A stretch of 64,000 bases of DNA from Erwinia tracheiphila (GCF_021365465.1 NZ_CP089932.1:3224001-3288000), one strand, 5' to 3'. Counted from the stretch's first letter, positions 1-10,745 are shown. Translations and numbers: made by a program. The notes: generated by a model not told the origin, from the letters alone.

Positions 1-545
1 AGATAGCCGATACGCTGGTGCCCCTGTTGCTGCAGCATGCGGATAGCCATCACTGCGCCACTGACATTGTCCAGACACACGCAGCGATGGGCGTAGTCCG
101 GCAGCAGGCGGTTAATCAGCACCATCCCCGGCACCTGATCCATTAATTCGGCCAGTTCCGCATCGCCAAGAGCTTTGGCGTGAACCACCAGCGCGTTACA
201 GCGCTGACGAATCAGCACTTCAATGGCATGTCGCTCTTTATCGGCCTGATGGTAGGAGTTATTAATCAGCACGTGTTTTTGCATGCGCTGGGCGACGGTA
301 TCGACTGATTTTACCAGCGCACCAAAAAAAGGATCCGAGACGTCCATCACCACCACACCGATAGTGTCGCTGACCTGTGAGGCCAGAGCCTGAGCATTAG
401 CGTTAGGCCGATAGCCCAGTGAATCGACAACGTTCAGCACCCTGTTGCGGGTTTCTGCGGTGACCGCGTTGCTGTGGTTTAATACGCGCGAAACCGTTGC
501 CACCGACACATCAGCCGCACGGGCCACATCACGGATGGTGATCAT
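1..545 (-). CDS. galS: GalS, LacI-family galactose (mgl) regulator, C-terminal part outside window
   Basis: The reading frame starts at the ATG at 545-543 and runs off the left edge, giving about 181 N-terminal residues. It opens [20 protein letters not shown], the LacI-family helix-turn-helix, followed by the hinge and the start of the periplasmic-binding-like sugar domain. The start of the HTH and the next genes (yeiB, folE, same strand) match the E. coli galS-yeiB-folE order, which separates GalS from GalR. GalS represses the mgl beta-methylgalactoside transporter genes and itself when no galactose is bound. A CRP-like site and a gal-operator-like palindrome lie just upstream, consistent with catabolite control and autoregulation. 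No defect is visible in the part present. Confidence 0.9.
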   Translation of the reverse strand, partial: MITIRDVARAADVSVATVSRVLNHSNAVTAETRNRVLNVVDSLGYRPNANAQALASQVSDTIGVVVMDVSDPFFGALVKSVDTVAQRMQKHVLINNSYHQADKERHAIEVLIRQRCNALVVHAKALGDAELAELMDQVPGMVLINRLLPDYAHRCVCLDNVSGAVMAIRMLQQQGHQRIGY

Positions 546-632
546 GCTTGTTGAACCAATAAGAAGATTTGCATAGCCGTTCCTGACCCGACGTTTCAGG
601 CAGCCATTCTGACAGGAAGCGGGGGAATACTA

Positions 633-648
633 CGTGAATTGCGTCACA
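633..648 (-). promoter_or_regulatory. Probable CRP site upstream of galS
   Basis: The sequence reads CGTGA-N6-TCACA, nine of ten matches to the CRP core TGTGA-N6-TCACA. It lies about 90 bp upstream of the galS start and directly beside the gal-operator-like palindrome, the arrangement known for gal/mgl regulators. Function is inferred from sequence and position. Confidence 0.55.
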
Positions 649-651
649 ACG

Positions 652-667
652 ATGAAAGCGGTTACAT
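652..667 (-). promoter_or_regulatory. Probable GalR/GalS operator
   Basis: The palindrome ATGAAAGCGGTTACAT matches the gal operator consensus GTGTAANCGNTTACAC (read on the minus strand) at about 11 of 14 fixed positions. It abuts the CRP-like site upstream of galS, which suggests autoregulation. Confidence 0.55.
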
Positions 668-700
668 ACAATTCCGCAACAATTGTGATCTATCTCTCTT

Positions 701-1855
701 TCAGGCGCGTTTGTGCAAGGGCTTGCCACCTGCTAACCGCGTTAGTTTACGCCAGAGCCATTCCATCGGCCCCTGCCGGAAATAACGTAGCCAGTAAACG
801 GAGAACAGTATATTGCACAGCCACACCAGCGGCACCAGCATCAGCAGGTGAACGCGGTCCAGCTGATTAAACCATCCCAGTCGATTAAACAGCGTGGTAC
901 AGATCAGCGTTTGTAGCAGATAGTTACTTAGCGCCATCCGGCCCACACAGGTAACGGCAGTGGTGATTTTCAGCTGGCAGAGCGTTGGCCACCAGCCGAA
1001 ACAGAGCGCGGCATAGCCCAGCGCCTGAAGCGGCGCGGCCAGCTCACTCGGAAGCTGAAGCAAAAAGCCGGACCAGCGGAAGTCCCAGCCGCTGTGCCAT
1101 TGCAGGTAAATCGCCGGGATCTGGATAAGCCACGCCGTGCCAATAAGCATCAATGCGCAACGACGATAATGGGCCTGGCTTCGTTCACCATTCAGCCAGC
1201 CGCTGCGCATCAGCGCCGCGCCAATCAGCATCAGACCGGCAAGCTGCCAGCCATATTGCGCCGCCAGCGACAGCAGCCCGGACATAAGCATATCCAGGCG
1301 GTTACGAACGGCTTCCCAGCCGCCGTGGACTTTCCAGAAAGTTTCGTACTGCACTTCAGCAAAACCGGGGAGCCATGAATCATTCACCTGCTCCCCCGAC
1401 GCCATGCTCATCGCCAACAGCGCACCACAGCCCACGAGATACAGCAGCACCCCCGTATTGAGCAACCGCCGGCTGGAGCCAGCATCGCGGATCATCCGCC
1501 ATGCCAGCAGGCCGATCAGGCCATAATCCAGCAGAATATCGCCATCCCAGAGAAACACGCCGTGCATAAAACCAAGCAGCACCAGCCAGCTCAGACGTGC
1601 CTGAAGCCAGCGCTTTCCGGCGGGGAGCAACATCTGTATGCCTGCGCCAAACAGCAGCGCAAAAAGTGAGAGAAATTTGAGCAGGGCAAAAAAGTCCATG
1701 ACCGCCCAGCTTAAGGCATCAGCCCAGGCAGGCTGACCGTGCCAGGCGGGGTTCAGATAGGCCGCGCGCGGCTGCCCAAAGGCAACGATATTAAGCAGCA
1801 GTATCCCAAGGATGGAAACGCCCCGGATAAGATCCAGGGCCTGAATACGTGGCAT
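701..1855 (-). CDS. yeiB: YeiB, DUF418 family inner-membrane protein
   Basis: This 384-residue polytopic membrane protein opens with MPRIQALDLIRGVSILGILL, the characteristic N-terminus of the DUF418/YeiB family, and keeps many hydrophobic segments to the end. It lies 8 bp downstream of folE on the same strand and upstream of galS, the order found in E. coli, so it is probably co-transcribed with folE. The biochemical role of YeiB is not established. The ORF is full length. Confidence 0.9.
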   Translation of the reverse strand: MPRIQALDLIRGVSILGILLLNIVAFGQPRAAYLNPAWHGQPAWADALSWAVMDFFALLKFLSLFALLFGAGIQMLLPAGKRWLQARLSWLVLLGFMHGVFLWDGDILLDYGLIGLLAWRMIRDAGSSRRLLNTGVLLYLVGCGALLAMSMASGEQVNDSWLPGFAEVQYETFWKVHGGWEAVRNRLDMLMSGLLSLAAQYGWQLAGLMLIGAALMRSGWLNGERSQAHYRRCALMLIGTAWLIQIPAIYLQWHSGWDFRWSGFLLQLPSELAAPLQALGYAALCFGWWPTLCQLKITTAVTCVGRMALSNYLLQTLICTTLFNRLGWFNQLDRVHLLMLVPLVWLCNILFSVYWLRYFRQGPMEWLWRKLTRLAGGKPLHKRA

Positions 1856-1863
1856 CAGGGCAA

Positions 1864-2529
1864 TCAGCCGTGGCGGACGGCACGCAGGAACTCCTGCCGG
1901 GTGTTCTGGCTGGACTTAAACAGGCCGCCCAGTGAGGTAGTGGTGGTGGCGCTGGTGGCATCACGAATGCCGCGTGATTTCACGCAGTAGTGTACTGCAT
2001 CAATGGACACCGCAACGTTATTGGTGCCCAGCAGCGTCTGGAGCGCTACCAGCACCTGCTGGGTCAGGCGCTCCTGCACCTGCGGGCGTGACGAGAAAAA
2101 CTGCACGATGCGATTTATTTTCGACAGACCAATCACTTTATCCTTCGGGATGTAGGCCACGGTAGCTTTACCGTCGATCATCACAAAATGATGTTCACAG
2201 GTACTGGTCAGGGTGATATCACGCACCGTTACCATCTCATCCACCTTCATTTTGTTTTCAATCATGGTGATTTTAGGGAAGTTAGCGTAATTCAGCCCGG
2301 AGAAGATCTCATTAACGTACATTTTAGCAACACGGTGTGGCGTTTCCGCGAGGCTGTCGTCGTCCAGATCGAGATTGAGCAGCTGCATAATCTCGTTCAT
2401 ATGACCGGCAATGAGATTTTTTCGGCTTTCGTCATCCATCTCACGCGAGGGCGAGCGCAGCGGGGTTTCCAGCCCACGGGCAAGCAGCGCGTTGTGAACA
2501 AGTTTGGCTTCCTGACTTAACGTAGCCAT
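1864..2529 (-). CDS. folE: GTP cyclohydrolase I
   Basis: The enzyme converts GTP to 7,8-dihydroneopterin triphosphate, the first step of tetrahydrofolate synthesis, as a cytosolic homodecamer. The 221 residues equal the normal length. The zinc ligands are visible in STCEHHF (Cys and second His, about residues 110-113) and in VHYCVKSRG (Cys about 181). An N-terminal helix starting [15 protein letters not shown] is as in E. coli. It heads a probable folE-yeiB operon; the upstream 2530-2767 region would hold its promoter, but I could not identify individual elements. Confidence 0.95.
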   Translation of the reverse strand: MATLSQEAKLVHNALLARGLETPLRSPSREMDDESRKNLIAGHMNEIMQLLNLDLDDDSLAETPHRVAKMYVNEIFSGLNYANFPKITMIENKMKVDEMVTVRDITLTSTCEHHFVMIDGKATVAYIPKDKVIGLSKINRIVQFFSSRPQVQERLTQQVLVALQTLLGTNNVAVSIDAVHYCVKSRGIRDATSATTTTSLGGLFKSSQNTRQEFLRAVRHG

Positions 2530-2767
2530 GGCGGTCTTTTCTCCGGCAGGGATTACTGCGGCCCACCAGCGGACCGCGCTTCATTTCAAGGCGGATATTT
2601 TGGTACACAATGCGGCGTTAATCCAGTGAATCAGTACAACCTGCGTAAAAGGCGGTGTTTAGCGCACACGAGGGTGGCGAAGAACGGCATACGGGGCGAG
2701 GGCAATGGCTGAATGCAGCGATATCATTTTCACTGACCTGGCACGATGCTTCGGGACATAACGATGA

Positions 2768-2873
2768 TTAAATTTTATTCGTGGTTTCAACCAGCCAGCG
2801 CGCAAGCACCGCATCATCGTTAATATCAGCGTTCTCGATACGTATCAGGGTAATTCCCGTGTTCGTTAACGCA
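2768..2873 (-). pseudogene. 3' remnant of an unidentified gene cut by the IS256-type fragment
   Basis: On the minus strand an open frame of about 34 codons ending in TAA at 2770-2768 reads LTNTGITLIRIENADINDD followed by AVLARWLVETTNKI. The composition looks like the C-terminal tail of a real soluble protein and the frame runs directly into the IS end at 2874. I cannot name the family. The short length means chance coding is possible. Confidence 0.3.
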
Positions 2874-3549
2874 GAGCCTGTACATAGATTTGTGTAATTG
2901 TCTGATTTTGATATGTTCAATCCAGCATCAAAAGCAGGTTAATTTATGGACGAAAAACAGTCGCAGGCCCTGGCTAACGAACTGGCCAAAAATCTCAAAA
3001 CCCCTGACGATCTCAGTCAGTTTGAGCGCCTGCTGAAAAAAATCAGTGTCGGGGCGGCGCTCAACGCCGAAATGACCCGTCACCCCGGCGACGATAAAAA
3101 TCAGCCCAGACCGGCGACCAACGCCCGCAACGGCCACACCCAAAAGACGGTTATCACCGGCGATGGCCGCCGGAGCTGCGTACTCCGCGCGATCATGATG
3201 GCTCTTTCGAACCGCAACGGGTGAAGAAAAACCAGACCCGGAGCACCGGGGTGGATAACCCGATCTTATCGTTGTACGCCAAAGGGATGACTGCCCGCGA
3301 GATAGCGACCGCATTCAAAGAGCTGTATGACGCCGATGTCTCGCCAGCGCGGGTCTCAAAGGTAGCTGATGCCGTCATGGAGCAGATCACCGGATGGCAA
3401 AACCGGCCACTGGATGCCGTTTGTCCCATCGTTTATCCTGACTGTATCGTCCTGAAGGTCCGGCAGGACAGTCGCGTCATCAATAAATCCGTGTTCCTTA
3501 CCCCGGGTATCAACATCGAAGGCCAGAAAGAACTGCAGGGTATGTGTGT
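2874..3549 (+). mobile_element. IS256-family (mutator-type) element, 5' fragment with broken transposase
   Basis: The left end (GAGCCTGTACATAGATTTGT) and the start of the transposase frame at 2946 (MDEKQSQALANELAKNLK) are nearly identical to the second copy at 51206-52433. The transposase reading shifts frame between about 3170 and 3220 and continues as the domain containing VYPDCIVLKVRQDSRV, where the first catalytic Asp of the IS256 family lies. Similarity to the second copy stops at about 3549, where sequence of a DNA methylase in the opposite strand begins. The 3' two thirds of the element are therefore missing. Compared with copy 2 it retains about 80 bp that copy 2 has lost. Confidence 0.8.
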
Positions 3550-4016
3550 AACGGACGGTTTTCTCCGGCCATCGCACCGAGAAAACAACCGAATGCGTTG
3601 TCTGCACTGTTTAATACTCCTGTGACATTTTCCCAGACGATGACTGATTCTTTCTCCCCTGCTCTTTTTCTTGCTGAATCCAGTGCATCGGCTATGCATA
3701 CAAAAGACAGAGTAAGCTGTCCGCGCGGATCGGCTAATCCCTTTCGTTTGCCGGACAGGCTAAAAGCCTGGCAGGGCGTACCGCCGATGAGAATATCAGG
3801 TGTCTGAATCTCTTCATTATTCAGTCTGGCTGCCAGTGTGTTCATGTCGCCATAATTGGGTGTTAAAGGCCAGTGCGTGGCCAGGACGCGGCATGGGAAC
3901 GGCTCAATTTCACTGAACCATGCCCCTTTGAAGCCCAGGGGAGTCCAGGCGACACTTGCCGCTTCAATACCGGAACATACAGAGCCGAAGGTAATATTCT
4001 TGCTGGTCACTTCCAC
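3550..4016 (-). pseudogene. Phage-type DNA (cytosine-5) methyltransferase, N-terminal half
   Basis: From the ATG at 4016 the protein shows the C5-methylase motifs in order: motif I FGSVCSGIEAASVAW (SAM binding), motif IV GGTPCQAFSLSGKRKGLADP with the catalytic Cys, and motif VI VIVWENVTGVLNS. It then breaks off at about residue 155 where the IS256 fragment begins, so the target-recognition domain and the C-terminal motifs are absent and the enzyme must be inactive. Small solitary C5-methylases of this kind are common in enterobacterial prophages, which fits the phage terminators and antiterminator Q nearby. Confidence 0.8.
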
Positions 4017-4150
4017 AGTAATCCTCTCAGTTATTCGCGCCAGATGACGGAATGGGCCTGGGTTTACTTCATGACCTCATACATGGGATGAATGGCTGCT
4101 GGCAGTGTGCAAACTATCAGCAGTCGCCCATTTTCAGAAGTGCAGAAACT

Positions 4151-4183
4151 AAAAAGCCACCTCAAACCGGGTGGCTGTTTTTT
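4151..4183 (+). terminator. Rho-independent terminator in prophage debris
   Basis: The stem GCCACC/GGTGGC with a short loop is followed by TGTTTTTT. Confidence 0.6.
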
Positions 4184-4196
4184 GTCCCTGAAAAGC

Positions 4197-4222
4197 AAAA
4201 AACCCCGTCAGAGACGAGGTTT
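4197..4222. terminator. Second hairpin terminator, bidirectional
   Basis: The inverted repeat AACCCCGTC/GACGAGGTT is flanked by an A-run on the left and Ts on the right; it lies just after the first hairpin, as in phage genomes. Confidence 0.45.
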
Positions 4223-4390
4223 CGATGTTAAGCGGTGTGTCGTAGTAACCACTCTTAACAGTGTTACAACACTTTTTGCGTAACGCACCAGAATTATTTA
4301 TATTTATCGCAGTTTTTATTAAACCTGTGGTACTACACCCCATTGCAATCATCACTTAACTATAAATAATACCGGACGGAGAAAGGACTC

Positions 4391-5400
4391 ATGGCACGTA
4401 ATATTGCCCCCGGATACTGTATCGTTGAAAGACAGGGGTCGCTGGATACTCAGGCGCGGGAACTGTTCAGGGATGTTCGTTCCCCAGCTGCCAACCTGTT
4501 TATGAAACTCAATTCGGATACGCCTTACGTGAAGCCGGGACAGATTCTGATTGTTGCCGCCCCGATACCCCCGCATCACTTACCGCACACATGCTTACCA
4601 CGCTGCGACAGGCCAAAAATGCCACCAGTGCGGCCCTTATCGGAGTGGATGCCGACGCCGCCTGGTTTATGCAAAGACATTACGGAACCATTGCCGCGCT
4701 GACCGGTATCGGGGATAAAGTCTTCAGCACCGCCGGGGATGCCGGTGAAAAATACTTCAACAGCATTGAGCAGACGCTTAAAAAAATTGAGGCAAGCTAT
4801 CAGAACCAGTTCCGCACGCAGGGTACGCTTATCAGCAAGCAGTTTTTTGTTGAGCGCAGTAAGCTGCTGAATCAGCTGAAGGAGCTGGTTAACAAACCGC
4901 TGTTAAAATCGCCGACTCGCCATGCGGTTAAGTTCCGCCAGTATGAAAGCATGAAGCGGGCGTTAAACCTCTCCAGCAAATCTATTGTGCATGAATGGTC
5001 AACGGCCGGGATGAGCGGTATTCCGGGGTATTCATATTATGTCGGTAATGCGGCAAGAGCGGCGCGTTTCCTTAAGGCCGGGGGATATATTGGTATTGGA
5101 TTTGGTTTAGCTGGAACGACTAATGATGTGGTTGAAGCTTGTACCAAAGGCCGTGAAGGTGAATGCACTAAAACAGCATTTCAGCAATACGCAAGGTTTG
5201 TAGCCGGAACAGGCGGAGGTATGCTGGGCGGGGCGTATGGGAGCTCTGCGATCATCGGTGCTTGTGCTGCTATAGGGATTGCTTCGGTTGGTATTGGAGG
5301 TGTCGCTTGTGCAGCCGTTGGCTCTTTAGCCGGGGGCTATGTGGGGAGCACTGGTTTAGAGTCATTAGTCAACACAGTAATAGAATATTATGATAAGTAA
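4391..5400 (+). pseudogene. LysM-like/glycine-zipper membrane-targeting toxin, single frameshift
   Basis: Two overlapping frames together form one protein of about 335 residues. The first (ATG 4391) has a LysM-like N-terminus (GYCIVERQGSLDTQARELF ... YVKPGQILIV). Near 4563 one base appears to be missing from a run of Cs, and the frame continues as DTPASLTAHMLTTLRQAKN. The middle is charged and helical. The C-terminus is a long Gly/Ala-rich hydrophobic stretch with repeated GxxxG spacing (GTGGGMLGGAYG, GIGGVACAAVGSLAGGYVG), a glycine-zipper pattern seen in pore-forming or membrane-inserting effectors. Its stop overlaps the ATG of a small membrane-protein gene, as in toxin/immunity pairs. Toxin function and any type VI or phage link are inference; no closer family is recognised. 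Confidence 0.55.
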
Positions 5401-5483
5401 TAAATCAATAGCCACCACGGCATTGTTTTTTCTAATGTTGGGCAGCAGCATGTTAATAATATCTCTGATAATTTATGTGTATT
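5390..5483 (+). pseudogene. 5' part of predicted membrane immunity gene, split by IS481-type element
   Basis: The ATG at 5390 lies inside the last codons of the upstream toxin frame (ATGATAAGTAA), implying translational coupling. The 31 codons encode one transmembrane helix (ATTALFFLMLGSSMLIISL). The stop codon TAG is created exactly at the IS junction. The 3' part is at 6673-6987. Confidence 0.5.
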
Positions 5484-6672
5484 AGTCGCGACTTGATCTG
5501 ACACTGGACCTTGAAAGGTTGAGAGTTACCGGTTTTGATATGGGTGTCTAATCCTTAAACAAAACGCGAGGTAACTCTCATGATTCATACTAACAATCCC
5601 ATCATCAAACACAAAGCCGGCCTGCTCAATCTCGCCGAAGAACTCGGTAACGTATCAAAAGCCTGCAAGATCATGGGCGTGTCACGCGACACGTTTTACC
5701 GTTATCAGGAACTGGCTGCTGAAGGCGGCATCGATGCGCTGATTAACCAGAACCGCCGCGTCCCCAACCTGAAGAACCGCGCCGACGAAGCCACTGAACG
5801 CGCTGTTGTTGAATATGCCGTTGAGTTCCCGGCCCACGGGCAACACCGGACCAGTAATGAGCTGCGTAAAAAAGGCGTGTTTATCTCCGGTAGCGGCGTG
5901 CGCTCCATCTGGCAACGGCACGACCTGGAGAACTTCCGTAAACGCCTGAAGGCACTTGAGGAAAAGGTCGCCAGAGAAGGCATCGTGCTTACCGACGCTC
6001 AAATCGCAGCGCTGGAGAAGAAGGCCCACGATGACGAGGCCAGCGGAGAAATCGAAACTGCTCACCCGGGTTATCTCGGGTCGCAGGACACCTTCTACGT
6101 GGGCAATCTGAAAGGTGTGGGTCGTATCTACCAGCAGACGTTCGTGGATACGTACTCGAAAGTGGCACACTGCAAGCTGTATACGAGTAAAACGCCGATC
6201 ACCGCCGCAGACCTGCTCAATGATCGCGTACTGCCGTTCTACGAGGCTCAGGGACTGCCGATGCTGAGGATCCTGACCGACAGGGGAACGGAGTACTGTG
6301 GTAAGGTGGAGCAGCATGATTACCAGCTGTATCTGGCCATCAACGATATCGACCATACAAAAACGAAGGCGATGTCTCCGCAGACGAACGGCATCTGCGA
6401 GCGCTTCCATAAAACTATTTTGCAGGATTTTTATCAGGTTACGTTCCGTAAGAAGTTATACGAAGACCTGGAGAGCCTGCAAACGGATCTGGACAACGGG
6501 TTGTGGCATTACAATAATGAGCGAACTCATCAGGGAAAAATGTGCTGCGGGCGTACGCCAATGGCCACGTTACTTGATGGTAAACGAGTCTGGGCAGAAA
6601 AAAATCTGAACCAGATGTAATCTGACAGACACCTGTATAAATAACCGGTAACTGTCAGATCAGGTCTGAGCT
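5484..6672 (+). mobile_element. IS481-family insertion sequence, apparently complete
   Basis: The element has roughly 20-bp imperfect terminal inverted repeats sharing GACYTGATCTGACA (left 5484-5503, right 6653-6672) and one intact transposase gene. The right terminus occurs again as a solitary 36-bp piece at 20782-20817, which helps define the end. I see no target duplication. It interrupts the small membrane-protein gene following the LysM/glycine-zipper toxin. Confidence 0.75.
5580..6620 (+). CDS. IS481-family transposase (DDE integrase core)
   Basis: The 346-residue protein has an N-terminal helix-turn-helix (NVSKACKIMGVSRDTFYRY, about residues 24-42) and an integrase-core domain with the probable catalytic triad Asp170 (SQDTFYVG), Asp234 (LTDRGTEYCG) and Glu274 (NGICERFHKT). 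A C-terminal YNNERTHQGKMCCGRTP segment is typical of IS481-type enzymes. The frame is intact and starts right after a purine-rich leader (GCGAGGTAACTCTC). Confidence 0.85.
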   Translation: MIHTNNPIIKHKAGLLNLAEELGNVSKACKIMGVSRDTFYRYQELAAEGGIDALINQNRRVPNLKNRADEATERAVVEYAVEFPAHGQHRTSNELRKKGVFISGSGVRSIWQRHDLENFRKRLKALEEKVAREGIVLTDAQIAALEKKAHDDEASGEIETAHPGYLGSQDTFYVGNLKGVGRIYQQTFVDTYSKVAHCKLYTSKTPITAADLLNDRVLPFYEAQGLPMLRILTDRGTEYCGKVEQHDYQLYLAINDIDHTKTKAMSPQTNGICERFHKTILQDFYQVTFRKKLYEDLESLQTDLDNGLWHYNNERTHQGKMCCGRTPMATLLDGKRVWAEKNLNQM

Positions 6673-6987
6673 AGTACAATTTATGCATTCAAAAGACAGG
6701 ATTATCAAGAATTAGTTTCCTCTTACAGAGAAAAATACAGCTTTCTAGGGCCCTGCGTCTTCTTTTACATGACTGGATTCTTTGGGGTGTTTTCGGTTCT
6801 ACGGTTCTTCATAAAATTGAGCCATGGAAAAAAAATAAACTTCATGCACCGCCATGATCCCGGGTATGCTTTCTTTGATAATAAAAACATCAGAATACAT
6901 AACTGGATGAAGGTTTATTCTTTCCTGTGGTTCACTGCTACAGCATGTTACGTCTTATTTGCTGTTTTTGGCCTACTTTTACCGTGA
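6673..6987 (+). pseudogene. 3' part of predicted membrane immunity gene
   Basis: Immediately after the IS481-type element an open frame of about 104 codons reads STIYAFKRQDYQELVSSYRE and continues through two further hydrophobic helices (GPCVFFYMTGFFGVFSVL and VYSFLWFTATACYVLFAVFG) to a TGA at 6987. With the 5' piece it would make a small protein with three membrane segments, a normal architecture for immunity proteins against membrane-active toxins. No start codon is in frame until residue 32, and the phases of the two halves do not join cleanly, so some bases were lost. Confidence 0.5.
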
Positions 6988-7013
6988 AAAAATGGCCCAT
7001 GCAGGGCCATTTT
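6988..7013. terminator. Bidirectional hairpin terminator
   Basis: AAAATGGCCC-ATGCA-GGGCCATTTT forms a perfect stem flanked by A and T runs; it separates the plus-strand toxin/immunity remnant from the minus-strand antiterminator gene. Confidence 0.8.
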
Positions 7014-7020
7014 AAAAAAT

Positions 7021-7365
7021 TTATTCCATCTCCATCTCCATCTCCATCTCCATCTCCATCTCCATCTCCATCTCCATCTCCATCTCCATCTCCAGCTCCA
7101 GCTCCAGCTCCAGCTCAACATCAAGCATCGACAGACACTCCTCTACAAAACCTTCCGCCATCTGAAACTTTATGCGGATCATGCCCTCTGACAGCTTCAA
7201 CTTTCTGCCTATAGCCCGCTTTGAAATATCCCGGATGTAGTGGTCCACCAGCAGCGCGTACTCATCAGGGTGCTTTTGTTTCAGTCTGCCCACGCAGGTA
7301 TCAATAATCATCGCGTCATTGTCTGTGCAACTTACACCACTGGCATTTTCAGGCAACAGACCTTT
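7021..7365 (-). pseudogene. Phage antitermination protein Q, 5'-truncated by IS1
   Basis: The minus-strand frame reads in from the IS1 end as KGLLPENASGVSCTDNDAM, then IIDTCVGRLKQKHPDEYALL, then a helix-turn-helix (ISKRAIGRKLKLSEGMIRIK) and FQMAEGFVEECLSMLDV. This is the lambdoid Q-like antiterminator family. About 30-40 N-terminal residues are lost at the IS1 junction (7365/7366). The C-terminus is abnormal: instead of a short acidic tail it carries four Glu-Leu and eleven Glu-Met dipeptides encoded by a hexanucleotide repeat. A TTG at 7356 could be an internal start, but loss of the N-terminus argues for a dead gene. Confidence 0.7.
7027..7116. repeat. Hexanucleotide tandem repeat, 11 x CATCTC + 4 x CAGCTC
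   Basis: Fifteen perfect 6-bp units cover 90 bp at the 3' end of the Q antiterminator gene. All expansions or contractions stay in frame, and the T-to-G difference splits the array into two homogeneous blocks (Glu-Met and Glu-Leu codons). Confidence 0.95.
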
Positions 7366-8131
7366 GGTCGTGACGCAGACTTGCTGATCACGTATGCTTT
7401 GCGATTTGGATGTAACATATGGCTAAAGTTGATGTCGTCTGCCCTCAGTGCAATGAAACTCATGCTGTACGATGTAACGGACATTCAGCATCCGGTGCCC
7501 AACGTTACATCTGCAAGCATTGTTCAAAGACCTTTCTGCTCAACTTTAGCTACTCCGGTGCCAAACCAGACACACACCAGACCATTGTTAATATGGCCAT
7601 GAATGGTTACGGATGTCGCGATACCGCACGGGTTCTCGGTATCAGCCTCAATACGGTTCTGCGGCACGTAAAAAAATTTCGCCAAAGCAGGTAGCTGAGA
7701 ATATCGACCCCGAAACGGAGGTTGTTATCTGCTGTGAAGCCGGTGAACAATGGCCTTACGTGCGGTGTAAAAGCAATCCCCGGTGGTTGTTCTATGCTTA
7801 TGACCGTATCCGCAAACGTGCTCTGGCCCACGTCTTCGGCCCGAGAAATGCCCCGACCCTGCGACGATTGCTGGCCCTGTTAAGCAAATTTAACATTGCC
7901 TTTTATATGACAGATGCCTGGCCGGTTTATAAAGTTCTGTTAAGTGCAACAGGCCACGTGGTGAGCAAGAAATATACCCAACGGACAGAACGACATAATC
8001 TTAATCTTCGTACACATATCAAACGACTGACCCGCAGAACAATTTGCTTTTCGAAGTCAGAGGAAATGCACGATAAGATCATCGGTTGGTATCTTACTCT
8101 TCATCATTATCAATAAATCTGCGTCACGACC
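7366..8131 (+). mobile_element. IS1-family element, copy 1 (766 bp)
   Basis: The ends GGTCGTGACGCAGA...TCTGCGTCACGACC are inverted repeats, and the length is 766 bp in all four copies of the window (7366, 23662, 35096, 50158). This copy has no direct repeat: the left flank ends CAGACCTTT, the right begins AAATAGTCT. The left flank is antiterminator Q and the right flank a different broken frame, so the two sides were probably not contiguous before insertion. Confidence 0.95.
7419..8116 (+). CDS. IS1 transposase InsAB' (programmed frameshift), copy 1
   Basis: The insA frame (7419-7694, 91 residues) has the zinc-finger CPQCNETHAVRCNGHSAS...YICKHCSKTF and a helix-turn-helix. The insB' frame (to 8116) carries the catalytic part (YVRCKSNPRWLFYAYDRIRK ... 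TDAWPVYK ... FSKSEEMHDKIIGWYL). They overlap at an A-rich slippery run (GTAAAAAAATTTCGCC, about 7670), the usual place for the -1 shift that produces active IS1 transposase. Both frames are intact. Confidence 0.9.
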
Positions 8132-8331
8132 AAATAGTCTACGATATTTATTTCCAAGCTACCTCCCTTAGATTGTTTAAATCTAATTTTATCGGTAATT
8201 ACAGAAATGATTCGCTCAAAAGATATCTTTAAGTTCACGAACACATTCAAATCATTTTCCCCTCCATGTTTGTAATGAAATGTAATTTCACAAAAAAATA
8301 AACTTAATTCATTGATACATAAAGATAAAAA
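8132..8331 (-). pseudogene. Unidentified coding fragment abutting IS1 copy 1
   Basis: On the minus strand a frame with no stop for about 66 codons reads CEITFHYKHGGENDLNVFVN, then LKISFERIISVITDKIRFKQ, then SKGGSLEINIVDY before running into the IS end. There is no ATG/GTG/TTG at the 5' side, so either the start has been lost or a frameshift is present. The alternating polar/hydrophobic pattern looks like a beta-rich small protein such as an immunity protein, but I do not recognise it. Confidence 0.35.
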
Positions 8332-9296
8332 TTATTGCTTTTCGTATTTACAATTTTAGCAGTATCAAGGCATTATAAAAAATTATATGTTTTTATATGG
8401 AATCAGTTCCATTTATAACCCCTTTTCTGGTGCCTGTCGCCAACACTCTCAAAGGGAGATAATGATTAAGGCATCCTAAAAACTGTTTTTATTCCGTTTT
8501 CAAATAATTTTCTGACAAAAAATTCGACCAATGCCACTCAAGCATCACCTTTACATGTCATCTTCAGTACAGAGATTTACCGCAGTTATTTTTTATAAAC
8601 AATGCAACACTACTGTCCTTGTAACTTATTCTGTTCAAGGAAATATATTGTTTATGCTTTGAAAATCAGACTTCATTAAATTTTTATTTTTTTGAGATAA
8701 TGCGAGGTAAAATGTTTTTATGGAGGGATGGGAATTATATAAAATGCAGAACCAGATATATTTTCAGCATTCAGGCAATGCTGACCAGCTTGTTCACCTG
8801 TTGCTATAGTGATGAATTAGTTCAGAATAAAAAGCGATGCAGATGGACATAGTCATTTTAATAATGCTCCAATTTATTTAATTCACTGCGTCAGGTAAGA
8901 CTGTCCGGGGAAAAGTTAAATGTCCGGCTCGGGTAGTCTGTTCGCCTCTCTTATTTATTGATGGAAATTTTCCACAGTACATGCCGTTTATGCTTACAGT
9001 CTGCTTAATTCCATAATCAATCCTGTCTTCATTTAGCTAATCAGGCATGGGAAGCATAAAGCCACAATCTGCTTAGAAGTGGCTCAGGCCCCGCCCGGGC
9101 TTCATCGCTGCCTGTCGCCATACGAGTCCACCGCTCAAGTATGGTTTAAGACGCTATTGAAGAAATTTACCGCTGAATTCCGGACGTCGGGCACCACGGA
9201 CAAATAAAGATAATGTCTGTTCAGGCAGTTATTCAAAATGAAGTTCCGGCGAAATGCTGGTTGCCGCCTGTTTGCACAGCAACCATACTGACCTGC
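8332..9296. other. Gene-free A+T-rich stretch
   Basis: No convincing frame is seen in about 960 bp. The first part is very A+T-rich; the last 200 bp are more balanced and may hold decayed gene sequence. Confidence 0.5.

Positions 9297-10745
<1,449 letters not shown>

Noticed and set aside
7027..7116. Repeat array considered as CRISPR
   Set aside because: The units are 6 bp with no spacers.
6927..7214. Plus-strand frame encoding a long Pro-Ser/Pro-Ala repeat
   Set aside because: It is the complement of the hexanucleotide repeat in the minus-strand antiterminator Q gene, whose flanking residues match a known family; the plus frame has none.
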